Shown: in pieces, positions 1-10,957 of the stretch
Numbering within the stretch: the first letter of the stretch is position 1
How the letters are laid out: each line of letters begins with the position of its first letter
Assembly (NCBI RefSeq): GCF_003086295.3
Contig: NC_092039.1
Location: 64,984,649-65,048,648, forward strand
Length of the DNA: 64,000 nucleotides
From: Arachis hypogaea
Taxonomy: Eukaryota; Streptophyta; Magnoliopsida; Fabales; Fabaceae
Reading direction: 5' to 3'
The notes under the pieces: model-generated
What the model was told of the DNA's origin: nothing
The model's input: only the letters and a program-made list of their open reading frames with translations
The model's database searches: none
Program-made: the position numbers and the translations under genes

Positions 1-642
1 GCGAGATCGGCGCGAACGCGTCATGCACGCCTACGCGTCACTTCGCGAAGTATCAGAAGAACGCGTACATGCCAAGTGCGCACACGCGCGAGCTAGGTTA
101 GGCGGAGGGCATAGTGTCAGCCCAGAGTTTGCCTAACTCTCGGGAAAAAGATATGACGGGTGCAGGTGGCACCTTCGACGCGGACGCGCGGGTAGTGTGC
201 TCAGAGACATGGGCGCGTACACACAGGTCCGCGTACGTGTGAGAGGGGTTATGCATGGGGCTCAATGTTGGCTTGATGCTCACATAACCCTCTAGAATTT
301 TGTACCAGGAGTTGCGAAGGCCATGGACGCGGACGCGTCTTTCACGCGAATGCGTGGATCCCCTTTTTTTGGCATGAAGAAATGCATGTTTATCACAAAT
401 TCATTAGGCAAGGAAACCAAAGGGAACAAAAACACCCAAAATATCATGCAATACCTAAAATGGGGTGTGTTCCTCTACACTATCAATCCACCTACTTAAA
501 ATCAAATGTAAATCTTCATGGACAACTTATCTAATGCAACCAAAATCAAATCTATCCAAATAATTCTATAGCTAAGTAATCACAAATCAATAAAGAGTTC
601 AAGAACTATATACAAGAGATACAAAAAGGTAGATCTCACCAT
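1..642 (-). other. 3' non-coding region of element P, CGCG-rich at 1-360
   Basis: This is the sequence downstream of the P polyprotein stop, read on the minus strand. Positions 1-360 are crowded with ACGCG and CGCGT motifs, similar in type to the array at 48190-48760 in element H. Positions 361-640 are AT-rich with no coding sign. The short reading frame at 98-283 shows no recognisable similarity and is taken as chance. The 3' LTR of P is not visible and probably lies left of the window. Confidence 0.6.
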
Positions 643-692
643 AGTGGGGTGTCTCCCACCTATCACTTTTGTTTAATGTCCTTAAGTTGGAC
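643..692 (-). other. Twin-hairpin module after pol (element P copy)
   Basis: On the minus strand a small hairpin (GTCC, 7-nt loop, GGAC; plus 678-692) is followed by a second (GGTGGG, loop AGACAC, CCCACT; plus 643-660). The first hairpin begins about 10 nt after the pol stop codon. Equivalent modules occur at 11574, 19703, 25175, 41787, 48035 and 61244. Here the intervening sequence has stop codons in the pol frame, so it cannot simply encode the extension peptide possible in other copies. Confidence 0.7.
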
Positions 693-702
693 TTGCATTA
701 GC

Positions 703-2030
703 TCAATTCTCTTTGTCATGAGGTGCATCCTCTAAAAGGAATATCTCAAGCTTCTTGTTTCTTTTCAACTTTTCACCATGGTAGAACTTTAGACAATGCC
801 CATTAACCTTGAAGATGTCAGAACTTGATGGATGGTGTAAATGATAGACTCCATAAGGTTCCGCCTTCTCTACCCGATAAGGCCCTTCCCATCTTCACCT
901 TAGTTTTTTGGGCAACAATCTTAATCTTGAATTGTAGAGAAGGACTAGGTCGCCGGCTCCAAATTCTCTTCTTCTTATGTTCTTGTCATGGACGACTTTC
1001 ATCTTCTCCTTGTAAAGTCTAGAGTTCTTATAGGCTTCCAACCTCAAATACTCCAATTCTACTAATAGTAGCTTTCTCTCAATTTCGGCCCTTCCCAAAT
1101 TTGAATTGCACTCCTTAATATCCCAATATGCTTTATGTTCTACCTCCACCGGTAAGTGGCAAGCTTTGCCATATACCAATCGAAAGGGGCTCATGTCAAT
1201 TGGCGTCTTGTACGCTGTTCGGTAGGCCCATAGTGCATCAGGAAGCTTACCACTCCAAACTTTTCTATTAGGTTTCACAATCGTTTCCAAGATGCACTTT
1301 ATCTCCCGATTGGAAATCTCGGCTTGGCCGTTCGTTTGTGGGTGATAGGCCGTGGCTACTTTATGTATGATGCCATATTTCTTCATGAGTCCCTCCATTC
1401 ATTTGCTGCAAAAATGTGAACCTTGGTCACTCACGATTGCTCATGGTGAACCAAAGAGACAAATTATGTTATTCCTCACAAAAGAAAGGACTACATTAGC
1501 ATCATCCGTCCGGGTGGGTATCGCTTCCACCCATTTGGACACATCATCAACGGCAAGTAGAATGTAGAGAAAGCCATTAGAATTTGGTAATGGCCCCATG
1601 AAGTCAATACCCCACACATAAAAAATCTCACAAAATAGCATGGTTTGTTGGGGAATTTTATCCTTCTTGGAGATATTACCAAATCTAAGACATTGAGAAC
1701 AAGATTTACAAAAGAGAGCAGAATCCTTGAAAAGAGTTGGCCACCAAAATCCACAATCTAGGATTTTTCTTGCCGTTCTTTAGGGTCCATAATGACCACC
1801 TCCATCGGAGGAGTGGCAAGCTTCCAAGATTGATTGGAATTCGGTTTGTGGAATATGCCTCTGAATTACTTGATCCGCGCCACATCTCCAAAGGTAGGGT
1901 CATCGTACACATAGTATTTGGATTCGCTTTTCAGCTTATCCTTCTGATGCTTGGAGAGATTTGGAGTGAAGGTGCGGGATACCAAGTAATTGGCTATTGG
2001 TGCATACCAAGGAATGATTTCTGAGATTGC
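703..2030 (-). pseudogene. Ty3/gypsy polyprotein, integrase half (broken)
   Basis: This is the 3' end of a pol gene: integrase, which joins retrotransposon cDNA to chromosomal DNA. Reading leftwards, a linker after RNase H leads into the zinc-binding domain (about 1640-1990). The catalytic core follows, with WGIDFMGPLP and VDD (about 1500-1640) and HPQTNGQAE around the catalytic glutamate (about 1340). A GPY/F-type C-terminal module ([14 protein letters not shown], then GPYRV) lies at about 740-930. The frame is broken near 1410 and 1650, and there is a premature TGA at 892-894; the natural stop is at 703-705. The reverse transcriptase half of the same gene continues at 29271, beyond element F. 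The gene is dead as it stands. The lineage (Athila/Tat) is inferred from motif style. Confidence 0.88.
2026..2030. repeat. Left target-site duplication of element F (ATTGC)
   Basis: The five bases before the left LTR of F are ATTGC; the five after its right LTR (29271-29275) are ATTTC. One mismatch is consistent with later mutation. Removing F plus one copy brings the P pol frame back into register. Confidence 0.8.
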
Positions 2031-2204
2031 TGATGCCAGGGCATCTTTGCTAGTTTTGCTAGCCATTTTTTGTATGCATTTAGGTTGGTTTCATGCACTT
2101 TCTTAGGAAATAAGTAAGTATTTGGTTGAAAATGCAATCATACCATGATTAAGAGCAAGATTTTGATGTACTTTGTTTGATTGATTTCAGGAAACAAGAA
2201 GCAG

Positions 2205-2665
2205 AGAAGAGCCACGTTAGTGGCTACGTTAGTGCCACTAACGTGGCCATTAACGTGGAAGAAAAAGAGAAGCCCCAACGTTAGTGAGAAAGTTAGTGGC
2301 ATTAACTTTGAAGAAGGAGAGCATGGAACGTTAATGGTAAAAGTGAACGCCACTAACGTTTGCAAAGCAAAGAAGGCCTACGTTAGCTTCCACGCTAACT
2401 ACATTAACATGGTAGTTAACGTGGAAGGAAAGGGGAACGCTAACCTTAGTGGAAAAAGTGAGTGCCACTAACATTTACGAAGCAAAAAGACCCACGTTAA
2501 CGGCCACGTTAACTACTATAACATGGTAGTTAACGTGGAAGAAAAGAGAGATGCCAACGTTAGTGGAAAAGGTGATCTCTACTAATGTTTGCGAAGCAAA
2601 AAAGACCCATGTTAACGGCCACGTTAACTACATTAACGTGGAAGTTAACGTGGGCAAAAATCTCA
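2205..2665. repeat. Palindrome array (ACGTTAGTG / GTTAACGTGG type) in U3 of F
   Basis: Repeated inverted repeats include the 19-nt palindrome ACGTTAGTGCCACTAACGT at 2226-2244 and arms CCACGTTAACTAC / GTAGTTAACGTGG near 2490-2540. The units lie 30-60 bp apart. The right LTR has the same array at 26895-27340. Element G, of the same superfamily, has a more regular version at 44760-45600. Confidence 0.8.
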
Positions 2666-2696
2666 CCTGGCAGCCTGACCATGCCTTTTTCAAATA

Positions 2697-3208
2697 AGAA
2701 TAACTTGAGCCGCAAAACTCCAAATGAGGTGATTCTAAAAGCATTGGAAAGTAGGATTCCAGAGCTTTTCAAGAATATATGACACTACATGGTGGACACT
2801 AAATTTGAGGGATAAACCCTGCCCCGAAAGTGCAAGGATGAACATGGTATCAACCTGTAGTAAGGCCAACTGACCTCTTCACCTTCCAAGAAGTGTAACT
2901 TGAGCTGTAGAGCTCTAAATGATGCGCTTCTAAAAGCGTTGGAAAGTAGAAATCCTGAGCTTTCCAACAATATATAATAGTATGGGGTGGACATTAATTT
3001 TTAGCTCCAGAACCTGGCAACATTAAGCCCCTGGTCGCAAGCGTTATCGTGACTCACGTTTTCCAGTAACGCTAGCGACTGTGCCAGCGACCTTGCTACT
3101 TCAAAGGAGCATAACTTGAGTTATAGAGATCCAATTGAAGTGATTTCAGTTGCGTTAGAAAGATGACATTCAGAGATTTCCAAAGATATATAATAGTCTA
3201 TAGTGGGC
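2697..3208 (+). repeat. Triplicated LTR block with GTTGGAAAG/CTTTCCAAC arms
   Basis: Three diverged copies (about 2697-2797, 2891-2991 and 3108-3208) share the order AACTTGAG, CTCCAAATGA or similar, GCGTTGGAAAG, about 12 nt, then CTTTCCAAC and ATATATAATAGT. The middle copy has a perfect 9-bp inverted repeat. Single copies occur in LTRs of other families at 30955-31060, 51475-51590 and, on the minus strand, 54204-54320. Confidence 0.75.
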
Positions 3209-3516
3209 CTGAAATTGGAGCTCAAACAAGAGGCATCTTTTATGCCCCAAAAACACCAATTGGTACCAAGTGCAACGTTAGCCACAATAACTTTGGCACT
3301 AATGCCACACTTGTAGCGTTAGTGTGGCTAACGGCAGCATTAATGCTAAGCACTTGGACCTCAACTTGATTTACTTCTCTCTCAAGTCCACTTCAAAGCT
3401 CAAGCAAGCAAGACCACAATTGTCAACCAATCAAGGCCACAAGAAGCATCTAGAATAGAAATTTTCATTTAATTGTAATTTGCTTTTAATTTAATTTTTT
3501 GTAATTTAGGAGAGCC

Positions 3517-3524
3517 TATATAAA
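3517..3524 (+). promoter_or_regulatory. TATA box of the F 5' LTR
   Basis: TATATAAA lies in a sharp context (GAGCC before, GGCC after) about 1.0 kb before the LTR end. The partner LTR has the same box at 28206-28213. It is the likely U3/R core promoter; the transcription start is inferred about 30 bp downstream. Confidence 0.65.
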
Positions 3525-4547
3525 GGCCTTAGTCTTTACATTTAGGGGGGTCGAAAAAGAAACGGAGAATTGAAGGAAGAGGGAGAGAGTGAAGACCAAT
3601 TCGAACTTCTGTGAATTGGTACACTCCAAGGGGAGTGGGTCTTCGGACCCCTCCCCTCAACCACTCTTCTTCCTTTTCTCTTCTTTTCTTCCTTAGGAGT
3701 AGTTTCTTTTCTTTGTACCTTCCATTTATGAATTTTGAAGTTTCAATTTCAGTTTAATCTTCATCTTTATTTTTCTGCACTTTCTTCTTTTCTATTTTGG
3801 TAGAGCAATGATCAACTAACTCTTTTCATTGGGTTAGAGAGCTCTATTGTGATTCAATGGATCAATTGTAGTTCTTATTCTTCTTCTTTTTTCTTTTCTC
3901 TTGATTTTACTAGAGAGCTTTCGATCTTCATCCAATTGGGTAATTATCTTGGAAGAGGAATGAGGAAATCATGCTAGAAATGCTCTCTCACATTGGATTA
4001 GGTTGGGGGTTGGATGGATATTCTGACATTTAATCCTACCAATACTTTGATCTATGAATGTGTGTGGTATAATCAGTGACCAAACTTCATATCTTCCCTT
4101 GAGCAATTAAATCAAGGAATTGGGAAATTGTTCAAGCTTAGAGAGATTGGATTGCCAAGGAATTGGGATCCAATCACTAAAGATTGCCAAGGAGATCAAT
4201 GAATGCATTGATTGAGGAAGAGATGAGAATGAACTTGATCCGGAGAATTGCAATATCTCTTGATCCCAATGTTCATTTTATTTTTAGTTCTTACATTTAC
4301 TTTTCTTGCCATTTTACTTTTCTGCACTTTATTGCTTTCTTTACTTTTATGCCATTTACATTTTCTTGTTACTTATCACTCCAATATGATTCATCTAACT
4401 AGGATAATCAATTAACCATTGATTGCTTAATCCGTTAATCTCTGTGAGATTCGACCATACTCTTTGGAGAGTTATTACTTGACGACAATTCGGTATACTT
4501 GCCGGAGGGAAATTTGTTGAGAGACAAGTTTTCAAGCATCAAGTTTA

Positions 4548-4566
4548 TGGCACCGTTGTCAGAGAT
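4548..4566 (+). other. Primer binding site of F (decayed, tRNA-Asp type)
   Basis: TGGCACCGTTGTCAGAGAT begins 6 nt after the LTR end. The intact form in A and G is TGGCGCCGTTGCCGGGGAT, complementary to the 3' end of plant tRNA-Asp(GTC). Here there are three differences, consistent with age. Confidence 0.65.
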
Positions 4567-4776
4567 TAATTATGATTAACAAATTGCCGGTTGATTGATT
4601 TACTAGATTAGACACTTTTCTTTTGTCATTGTTTTCTTTTGTTTCTTTATTTTCTTTTGCTAACTAACTGTTTGTGATATTGCCTCACTCGGAATTTCCT
4701 CATCTGTGACAATGGGGAATTCCAAATCTCTTTTATCTTGGTGATTGTTGTTTGATACAGAGTAATTTGAAGAAAA

Positions 4777-5310
4777 ATGGAGTATAGATCATCTTTTGGT
4801 TAATCAAGTTACTTGGGATACTTCTCACCACCACAAAATAATTCATGCTATTATGATAATGGTGGCTGGGAATATCAAGAACATGAAACGGGGTGCTTTC
4901 CAGGGTCACAAAATGGTCCATATTTTGATGACTTTGATCACTACTCAAGCTGTGTCTGGGAAGATCAAAACCAAAGAGATTTCACTTATTCACACCCCAA
5001 TCATCAAGAGCCATCATCCTTTAGTTATTCAACCTCACCTCCTAGCTTTCCGCATCAAAACCCTTCATCACTTGGACAAGCCTCAACACAAAATTCCTTC
5101 CCACGTCCATATAATTCATCTCACCACTCACACAATGCTTTCCATTACATGCAAAATTCTTCTCACAGTCCACAAAACCCATATCATTACCCACAAAAGT
5201 CATACCACTCTCAGAACATACAATCACAAAACAACCAATTCCATTCACAAAGTAGCCACCCTTAACCTCCAAATTTCACTCCATTTGCACACCCTCCCCT
5301 CGAAAATAAA
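4777..5310 (+). pseudogene. gag-like N-terminal part of element F (truncated)
   Basis: The frame starts at ATG 4777, hits TAA at 4801-4803, and is then open to TAA at 5263-5265; the same frame continues to 5310, where it is cut. The product is very polar, rich in Ser, His, Asn, Gln, Pro and Tyr (for example YDNGGWEYQEHE and NPYHYPQKSYHSQ). Such low-complexity N-terminal regions occur in gag-like proteins of these elements; compare 46058 in H. The frame resumes at 24432 after the CACTA/B/A insertions. No zinc knuckle is visible. The gag assignment rests on its position after the primer site and on the continuation at 24480 (KKLEAQVGYLSKQ). Confidence 0.7.
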
Positions 5311-5785
5311 GTAGTTTAAAAAATTCGAAATATTTTGTAACAAAATATCTTTTTGTTTCAAAAACTTCAATTGTTTGGTAACAAAAAATTAATTTGTCAC
5401 AAAATTCAACATTGTTTATAACAAATTATTTGTTTGTCACAAAATATAAGTATATTTTATAACAAAACTATTTATTTTAAACTGTTAAACGCTTTAAGAG
5501 TAAAAAAAATTATTTATATAATTATTTTCAGAATAATTTTATTTTGTTTCAAAAATTAAATTTTTTAAATATTGTTTATACTAATTAATTTTTAAAAATT
5601 ATAGATATTATTTTATATTTTTTAAAAAATTAATATATAATTTTTATTAATAATATGATTTTTAATGTTAACTAAAAATTAATTTGTGAAACTTAAAAAA
5701 ATTTAATCAAATTATAAATATAAACAATAATAATTAAATATAAAAGATAGAAAAAACTAAGAAACCAAAAGACAAAATGTAAAAA
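5311..5785. repeat. AT-rich left flank with GTAACAAA motifs
   Basis: The sequence is strongly AT-rich, with repeated GTAACAAAA, GTCACAAAA and ATAACAAA motifs at 5336-5470, then plain AT-rich sequence. The motifs match those near the right terminus (10310-10450 and 10780-10950). No coding is seen. Confidence 0.5.
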
Positions 5786-5789
5786 AGAA

Positions 5790-6075
5790 AATGTAAAGCT
5801 GTAGAAAAAGAAAAACCCTAATTCATCACTCCTTTATTCTGAGGCTCTGAGCCTCACTCAACTCTGTCTCTGCGCCTCCAACTCCACTGAGGAAGAAGAA
5901 GAAGAGAAGGGGAAGGATGGCACCGCGGGATTTGCTCCCGTGTCATCACGTCCAGCTTGTCGTCATTACTCACCATCGTCGCCATCGTCGACAGGAGAGT
6001 CAGAACAGAGAGGGACGAACTCGCAAGGAAGAGAGAGGAGGTTTCATCGCAGAGCCGTCAGAGCCATCTTAGAAA
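5790..6075 (+). pseudogene. Captured host-like 5' exon (unknown gene) 1
   Basis: A change to balanced base composition, an AAACCCTAA motif and CT-rich leader sequence precede ATG 5917, followed by an open frame of 51 codons to TAG 6070-6072 (MAPRDLLPCHHVQ, then Arg/Glu-rich). It resembles a plant 5' untranslated region and first exon. I do not recognise the product, and the short frame is probably not functional. The sequence around it reverts to AT-rich. Confidence 0.4.
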
Positions 6076-6434
6076 TTATTTTATTAGAAATAATTAGATT
6101 GATATTTATAAATACTTTAAGTTTAAGTCAATTAATATTTATGTACAACTTTAATTATAATTAATTATTTTATACATTGAAATTAAAGTTTCAGAGATAG
6201 AAAAATAATGAAAAGTTATATCATTTAATTTGAATAATTAAAATTGAGTTTAAACTATATTTTATAAAATGTGATTAATATGTTCATTTTGTAATTTAAA
6301 TTAAAAATAATTGATTGAACTTAGCAATATATCGATAAATAATATTTCTAAATATTTTTAATAGAGCACATTTGATTTTAAAATTATTCTACCCTCCAAT
6401 TTTATCAAAATATCTATTCATATCTAGCCATATT
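6076..6434. other. AT-rich stretch, nothing recognised
   Basis: AT-rich sequence without open frames, repeats of note or splice-like structure. It is probably intron or spacer between two captured segments. Confidence 0.4.
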
Positions 6435-6890
6435 ATTTTACAAAATCCCTAATTTCCAACCCTAATTCCCGAAATTAACTCAGAACCCTAATTTCCCCAA
6501 TTCCTAACCCTAACAGCCACAGCTTCACCTTCCTTCAACATAACAAACGCATACAAACTGAAGAAATGGTGAAACAGAGAGGAAGAGATTTGAGAAAGAG
6601 AGGGAAGAGAAGGGATACGCCACTGGCTGGGGCCTCACTGCCATCACCGTCACCGTCAAGTGTGAAGGGTGGAGAGGAGAGAGGCTGCATCTGAGAGAGA
6701 AGAGATGCTATCTGCCGTCACCGTCGCTGTCCTGGAGCTCGCCGTCGAGCGGCTTCACGGCACCGTCCTGTCCATGGACCCACAAGCTTGTGTTAATGCC
6801 GATCCGTCCATAAGCCATCGTCGAGGGGGCAGAATCGCGAAGAGAGAGAGACGCACAAAGAGAATGCCAATGAGGTTTAGTGAGTAATTG
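6435..6890 (+). pseudogene. Captured host-like 5' exon (unknown gene) 2
   Basis: Several CCCTAATT motifs and a CA-rich leader precede ATG 6566, with a 42-codon Lys/Arg-rich frame to TGA 6692-6694 (MVKQRGRDLRKRGKRR). A GC-richer stretch with repeated CCGTCACCGTC continues to about 6890. Layout is similar to 5790-6075, so the two may be related captures. Product unknown. Confidence 0.4.
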
Positions 6891-7977
6891 CAAATAATTC
6901 ATGAACTTGATTAATTGATAGGAATAAGCTTAGTTTAAAGTTGTGAAATTCAGATTAAGTTTGGTATTGAGATGATATTCTACTATTTTAATTAGTTTAT
7001 TGAGTTTAGGTTATGGTTGTGAATGTCGCTGGGTTTTGTTATTGTGAGTAATTAATTTGACAAGGTTAATTTTGGTTAACGTTGTGACTAATATTGGTTT
7101 TCTGATTTTGATGGATTTGTTGAAAATTCTGATCTTATGTGATATTGCTGAATTGGTAGAAATATGGTTGTGAATGGTGATTCATTTTATAATATTTGTT
7201 AAATTGAAATTTGAAAAGTTGTCGTATCGATATTTGATGAACTGAGTTGGATTTGTATTTGGTTTGGATTATTGTGATGATGGTTTGAGTTGTGGCTGTA
7301 TTTTGATTATTGAGAATAAGCGTTTGCTGTTGATTTTGGTAATCTGACATGTCAGAATGGCTGTGAAATTAACTTGTAACTGGTTGGAATTGGTTTTGGT
7401 AGTTGTAAATGTTGGTTCATGATTAATTAGAATTACGTTTGAGAACTGTTAAAAAGATTGATGCTTGATTATTAAATTGACCTTTTTATGAAATCTGAAT
7501 TTAGAGATAAAAACAGTAACTTTAAAAGTATAAGGATAACTTGTGATAATTGGAAACTACATGGTGTAGAATTTTTGGGTGAACATATCATAAGAGAACT
7601 GGAATTTTGTAAAGAAAACATACTCTATGTGTTTTGGGGCCAATATTGCTAAGATTTTGGTTAAGTTAGGTGATAATGTGTTTTGGGTATTTGGAAAGTG
7701 AAAAACTGTTAGTCCTTTGGTTAAAGTAATTTATGAATTTCAGCAGATTGTTGATATTGGAAAAACTCTGCCAATGTTCATGGAGCTTCAAACCTTAGGT
7801 GACAGGACTTGAAGAACCATGCTCGCAAAGTGTCTTGTTTCCAATGTTGCTGGTCTCATTTAATTTGAGTTGAACCTTTATCATGAATTTTACATCTTTC
7901 ACTTGGAAGTTCTACTCTTCATGATCTTTTATCATATTTTGTTTCTTTTCTTCTTTGGTTCCCTTTCTTCATGACAG
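6891..7977 (+). other. Intron-like captured sequence
   Basis: T- and G-rich sequence without long frames, typical of plant introns or 5' untranslated introns. It ends at an acceptor-like polypyrimidine tract and CAG just before the exon at 7978. No other feature seen. Confidence 0.4.
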
Positions 7978-8357
7978 CTTCTTTCTGGAGCAACATTTTT
8001 AGGTGCTATCTTCTGCTTGATTGCATTCTATTTCAGGAGCTTATCTGGTTTCATAGTACTCTTCTCTATTGATGAACTGTTGACTTTTTTCACATAGGTA
8101 ACATTATAGCTGTTCTAGATTCAGATGGTTGGTATCTCATCTTCTTGCATGCTACTGCATGATCATAAGAACCTGATAATAATATATAACATAAAACTCT
8201 AGTCTTAAATTTGTGTCCCGTTTTGTAAGCTCAAGTAAATTATCTTTCTCTTCATTGTGTAGAACCAATTTTGAGGGCGCTGTCCATGGCAATATCTACA
8301 GTTTCAATCCATATCTTTGGTGATGTGCCTTCCTCACCACTTGTTGGCATCCTCCAG
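7978..8357 (+). pseudogene. Fragment of a spinster-like (sphingolipid transporter family) gene, two exons
   Basis: Exon 7978-8097 (exactly 40 codons) lies between CAG and GTAAC and encodes LLSGATFLGAIFCLIAF, a membrane-helix-like segment; its last codon is TAG where a Gln codon is expected. Exon 8263-8357 lies between TAG and GT and encodes ALSMAISTVSIHIFGDVPSS, then PLVGILQ. From memory this matches plant spinster homologues, major-facilitator proteins linked to lipid export; I could not search. The segment between the exons lacks the expected residues, and the junction CTCCAGGTTACACCTCA is partly repeated at 8392-8420. It is only a captured piece of a gene that normally encodes about 500 residues. 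Confidence 0.6.
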
Positions 8358-8699
8358 GTTACACCTCATTTTTCCTGATATTGTTAGCATCCTGCAGGTT
8401 ACTTTTAGTTACACCTCACTTAGCCAAATTGTTCTCTCTTTCTCATCTCTCCCTTTGATGTAAAAGGGTTTCACATCTTAGTTTGTTTAGGAAACTTTCA
8501 ACATCCCTCTTGAATTAACATATATAGAAAAGAAGTTGACAAAACTAGTAACAAGAATTGTGTTGCTTTATGTTTTACATTTGATGCAGCCATACTCATG
8601 ATTTACTGACCTGGTTTACATTGTTGGTTGTTCCAACCTTTTGCTTGTATTTGTTCTTGTTTTAACATTTGTTTTTATTCTAAGCAAAACAGTTTTCCT
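8358..8699. other. Intron-like sequence downstream of the captured exons
   Basis: AT- and T-rich sequence with a partial repeat of the exon-intron junction (CTGCAGGTTAC near 8394). No further exon recognised. Confidence 0.35.
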
Positions 8700-8990
8700 G
8701 CGGACGAGTGAGCCATGCGTCCGCGTGGTAAGGTTGTGCTTTCAGCACCAGTCCAGCACCACTCCAGCATAACTTTTGGCTATACACCCTTTTCACGTCG
8801 ATTTTCATGGCACGCGGCCGCGTGGATGACGCGGTCGCATGGTAGGCCAAAGTTCCCACATGACGCGGTCGCGTGGGGTCAAATTATGCTAAAGGCGCGC
8901 CTCCAGCCACGCTCTCGCGTGACTCTCTGTTCAATTCTTTTCTATCCAACGCACTTGTGATGCAGACGCGTTAGCGACGCTGCCGTGTCG
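8700..8990 (-). repeat. Fragment of H-type CGCG-rich retroelement sequence
   Basis: The reverse complement matches 48245-48500 of element H piece by piece: a shared GAACAGAGAGTCACG, GAGAGCGTGGCTGGAGGC, then CACGCGACCGCG blocks. It is a small retroelement piece inside the CACTA-like element, and shows the same ACGCG/CGCGT palindromes. Confidence 0.65.
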
Positions 8991-10309
8991 CGTGATGACT
9001 GGAGGAAAACAGCACTTTGTTTAACATCCATTTTCTTTCTTGCTGCTATAATATGGTTCATAGGTAAGTGGCATACCACCATGTAGCTTTGGTATTATAT
9101 TAGCTGTTCTTAATTTTTTAACCAGATATGCATTAGTATTAATTGTTTTTTAAGAATGTGCCTGTGAACTGAAATTTCAGAACACTTACTGAAGAAATTG
9201 CCATAATAGAGTCCGACAACGACCGAATTCATTATCATCATGCATAAGTATACTAGATTATCCAGTATAAAAGATTGAAAAATCATCGCAAACCTCTATT
9301 TTTTATTATCTTCTGTTTTTTATTATCTATTGCAATCTCCGGATTATTATCTAATTTTAAATCCATATATTTATATAATAATTTTTCAACCTTCCATATT
9401 TCTATATAGAAATAGAAAGAGATAGATTAGAAACGACATCTCTTATCTCACTGACACCAAAGAGGGGGATCTAAAATGAGTGGAATTTTGATATGGGTGG
9501 AATATAATGAAATAGAGCCACATTGAGGTTCCCTTTGAAATGAGGCATGGAACGGAGCCATTGCGAAGAAGTTCCACGAGTTAAGAAGGAAACTTCGAGC
9601 TCATATTGGTCATGCTGGATGTTGCACATGGGTTTCAAATGCTAATAGACCCTAAAGGTACTCATAAAATTGCTTATGGTTTTAATATATTTTCGTAGAT
9701 GATTCCTATATTATTAGTATAGTTTAATTTGTATATGGATCTATTTCTCACATTTTACTTGTGTCATGGTTGAGAAATGACAAATGTCCTATTATTTGGT
9801 TTGATGAATTTGGTTGTGTATTGGCTGAGAAATAAGTTGTGAATTGGTTGTTTTTGTTGGAACCATAGACGGTGGAAATATCCAAGTTTTAGGGAGGTTC
9901 TGCCGAAATATTTCTAAACACTTTGGATAAAACTTAATGGAAAAAGTTATAATTAATGTTATATCTTGTTTCTAATTTTTTGTTTTGGTTTTTCTTATTT
10001 ACAAGAGTGCTGAAATGGCGGCCACATGCTACCTTGAGGGCTCAAGAATATTTTGATTCATAAAGACACTAATCTATGTTAGAACTTTTAACTTTTGGTT
10101 GAACTTATGCAAGACATATAACTTGTAGAACTAATCAATGTACTCACTAATGTTATTTTGTTTTAAAACAATTTTAGCTAAATGAGACATGTTTGAATTA
10201 TGTATGTTTTTGCATATTATATAAATGTAGACTTGCTTATTAAAATAGTTAATATATTAGTTAATTTAAAAAATAATTTAGTAAATTACGCATGCAATTT
10301 ATATTAAAA
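8991..10309. other. Internal DNA of the CACTA-like element, nothing recognised
   Basis: Mixed AT-rich sequence with a few balanced patches (9450-9660 and 9990-10040). No open frame of interest, no RNA gene and no clear repeat. It may contain introns or degenerate exons of a captured gene. Confidence 0.3.
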
Positions 10310-10957
10310 AAATTGTTACAAAATAATTATTTTACTTATGTAACTAAAGAAAAAAATGTTACAAAATCAAGTTACATTTTGTAACAAAATTTTATGATAG
10401 GAAAAAATAGATTGTCACCAAAAATACCTTGAAGATCAAAATTTGTTACCAGTTTTGTAACGTAGTAGGCAGAAGTTGAGGAGATTGATTTGTTGAGCGA
10501 GCAGCAAACCGGATCTGAGAACTTGAGAGATGAATGGCGTTGTTCGCTTGGGAATGGGATGAGACTGGACCTGCCGTCTTTCACATGAAGGTTTATGGAA
10601 GGTATGGTCTTTATGTTGGCATGGATCGGATCCACGCCCACTGCTTCAGTGAATTCCACCACTAGAGGTTCCAGCGAACTACAACTTCCGATGGTGACTT
10701 TCTTGATCCTTCTTCAAGGGCCTGCAAGCAAGCTACGGGCTGATAAGCCGCCGCGCTGACTTCTGGTTTTTTGTATTAGAAAAATTTGTTACAAAATATC
10801 ACTTTGAATTATAACAGTTCCATTTTTTGTTACAAAAATTTTTTGTAAAGGGACATACTGCAACGACCCTTTTTTGTGTTACAAAATCTTTTTGTTTCAA
10901 AATTTCGATTTTTTGTAACAAATTTTTTTGTTACAAATATTACTTTTTCTTGTAGTG
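10310..10957. repeat. Right subterminal repeats and CACTA terminus
   Basis: At 10310-10450 and 10780-10950 there are clustered TTACAAAA/TTTTGTAAC motifs in both orientations, ending with CTTGTAGTG at 10949-10957. Between them (10480-10770) is a GC-richer patch with a minus-strand frame of 96 codons and no recognised similarity, possibly another captured exon. Confidence 0.6.

Larger units (their letters stand above)
2031..4541 (+). repeat. 5' LTR of element F
   Basis: The LTR begins TGATGCCAGG and ends AAGCATCA, directly before the primer binding site. It is about 127 bp shorter than its partner at 26633, mostly because about 100 bp near 2140 is missing. It holds a palindrome array (2205-2665), three diverged copies of a block with GTTGGAAAG-type arms, a TATA box and a T-rich 3' part. 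Confidence 0.88.
5311..10957. mobile_element. CACTA-like DNA transposon remnant carrying host gene fragments
   Basis: The right edge reads CTTGTAGTG (reverse complement CACTACAAG), the hallmark of En/Spm (CACTA) termini, and the flank contains many copies of GTAACAAA/TTTGTTAC, as expected of subterminal repeats. Similar motifs lie near 5330-5460. No CACTA terminus is visible at the left, so the left end is probably deleted together with part of elements B and F. No transposase is recognised. Inside are host-like 5' exons, intron-like sequence, two exons resembling a spinster transporter and a retroelement fragment: the pattern of a gene-capturing (Pack-type) element. Confidence 0.65.

Noticed and set aside
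895..1398. Integrase frame as an intact host gene
   Set aside because: It is only the distal half of the integrase core plus tail, with frameshifts and a premature stop around it, in a retroelement context.
2031..5310. Reading 2031-4541 as a solo LTR with an unrelated copy at 26633
   Set aside because: The gag frame continues from 5310 to 24432, and flanking pentamers match at four of five bases, so both LTRs belong to one element.
4796..5314. 172-codon frame overlapping the F gag start
   Set aside because: It is a shifted reading of the His/Ser-rich gag; the frame from 4777/4813 continues at 24432 and in relatives, this one does not.
5917..6072. Short frame starting MAPRDLLPC as a real small gene
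   Set aside because: Only 51 codons, no recognised similarity, and enclosed in a transposon; kept only as a possible captured exon.
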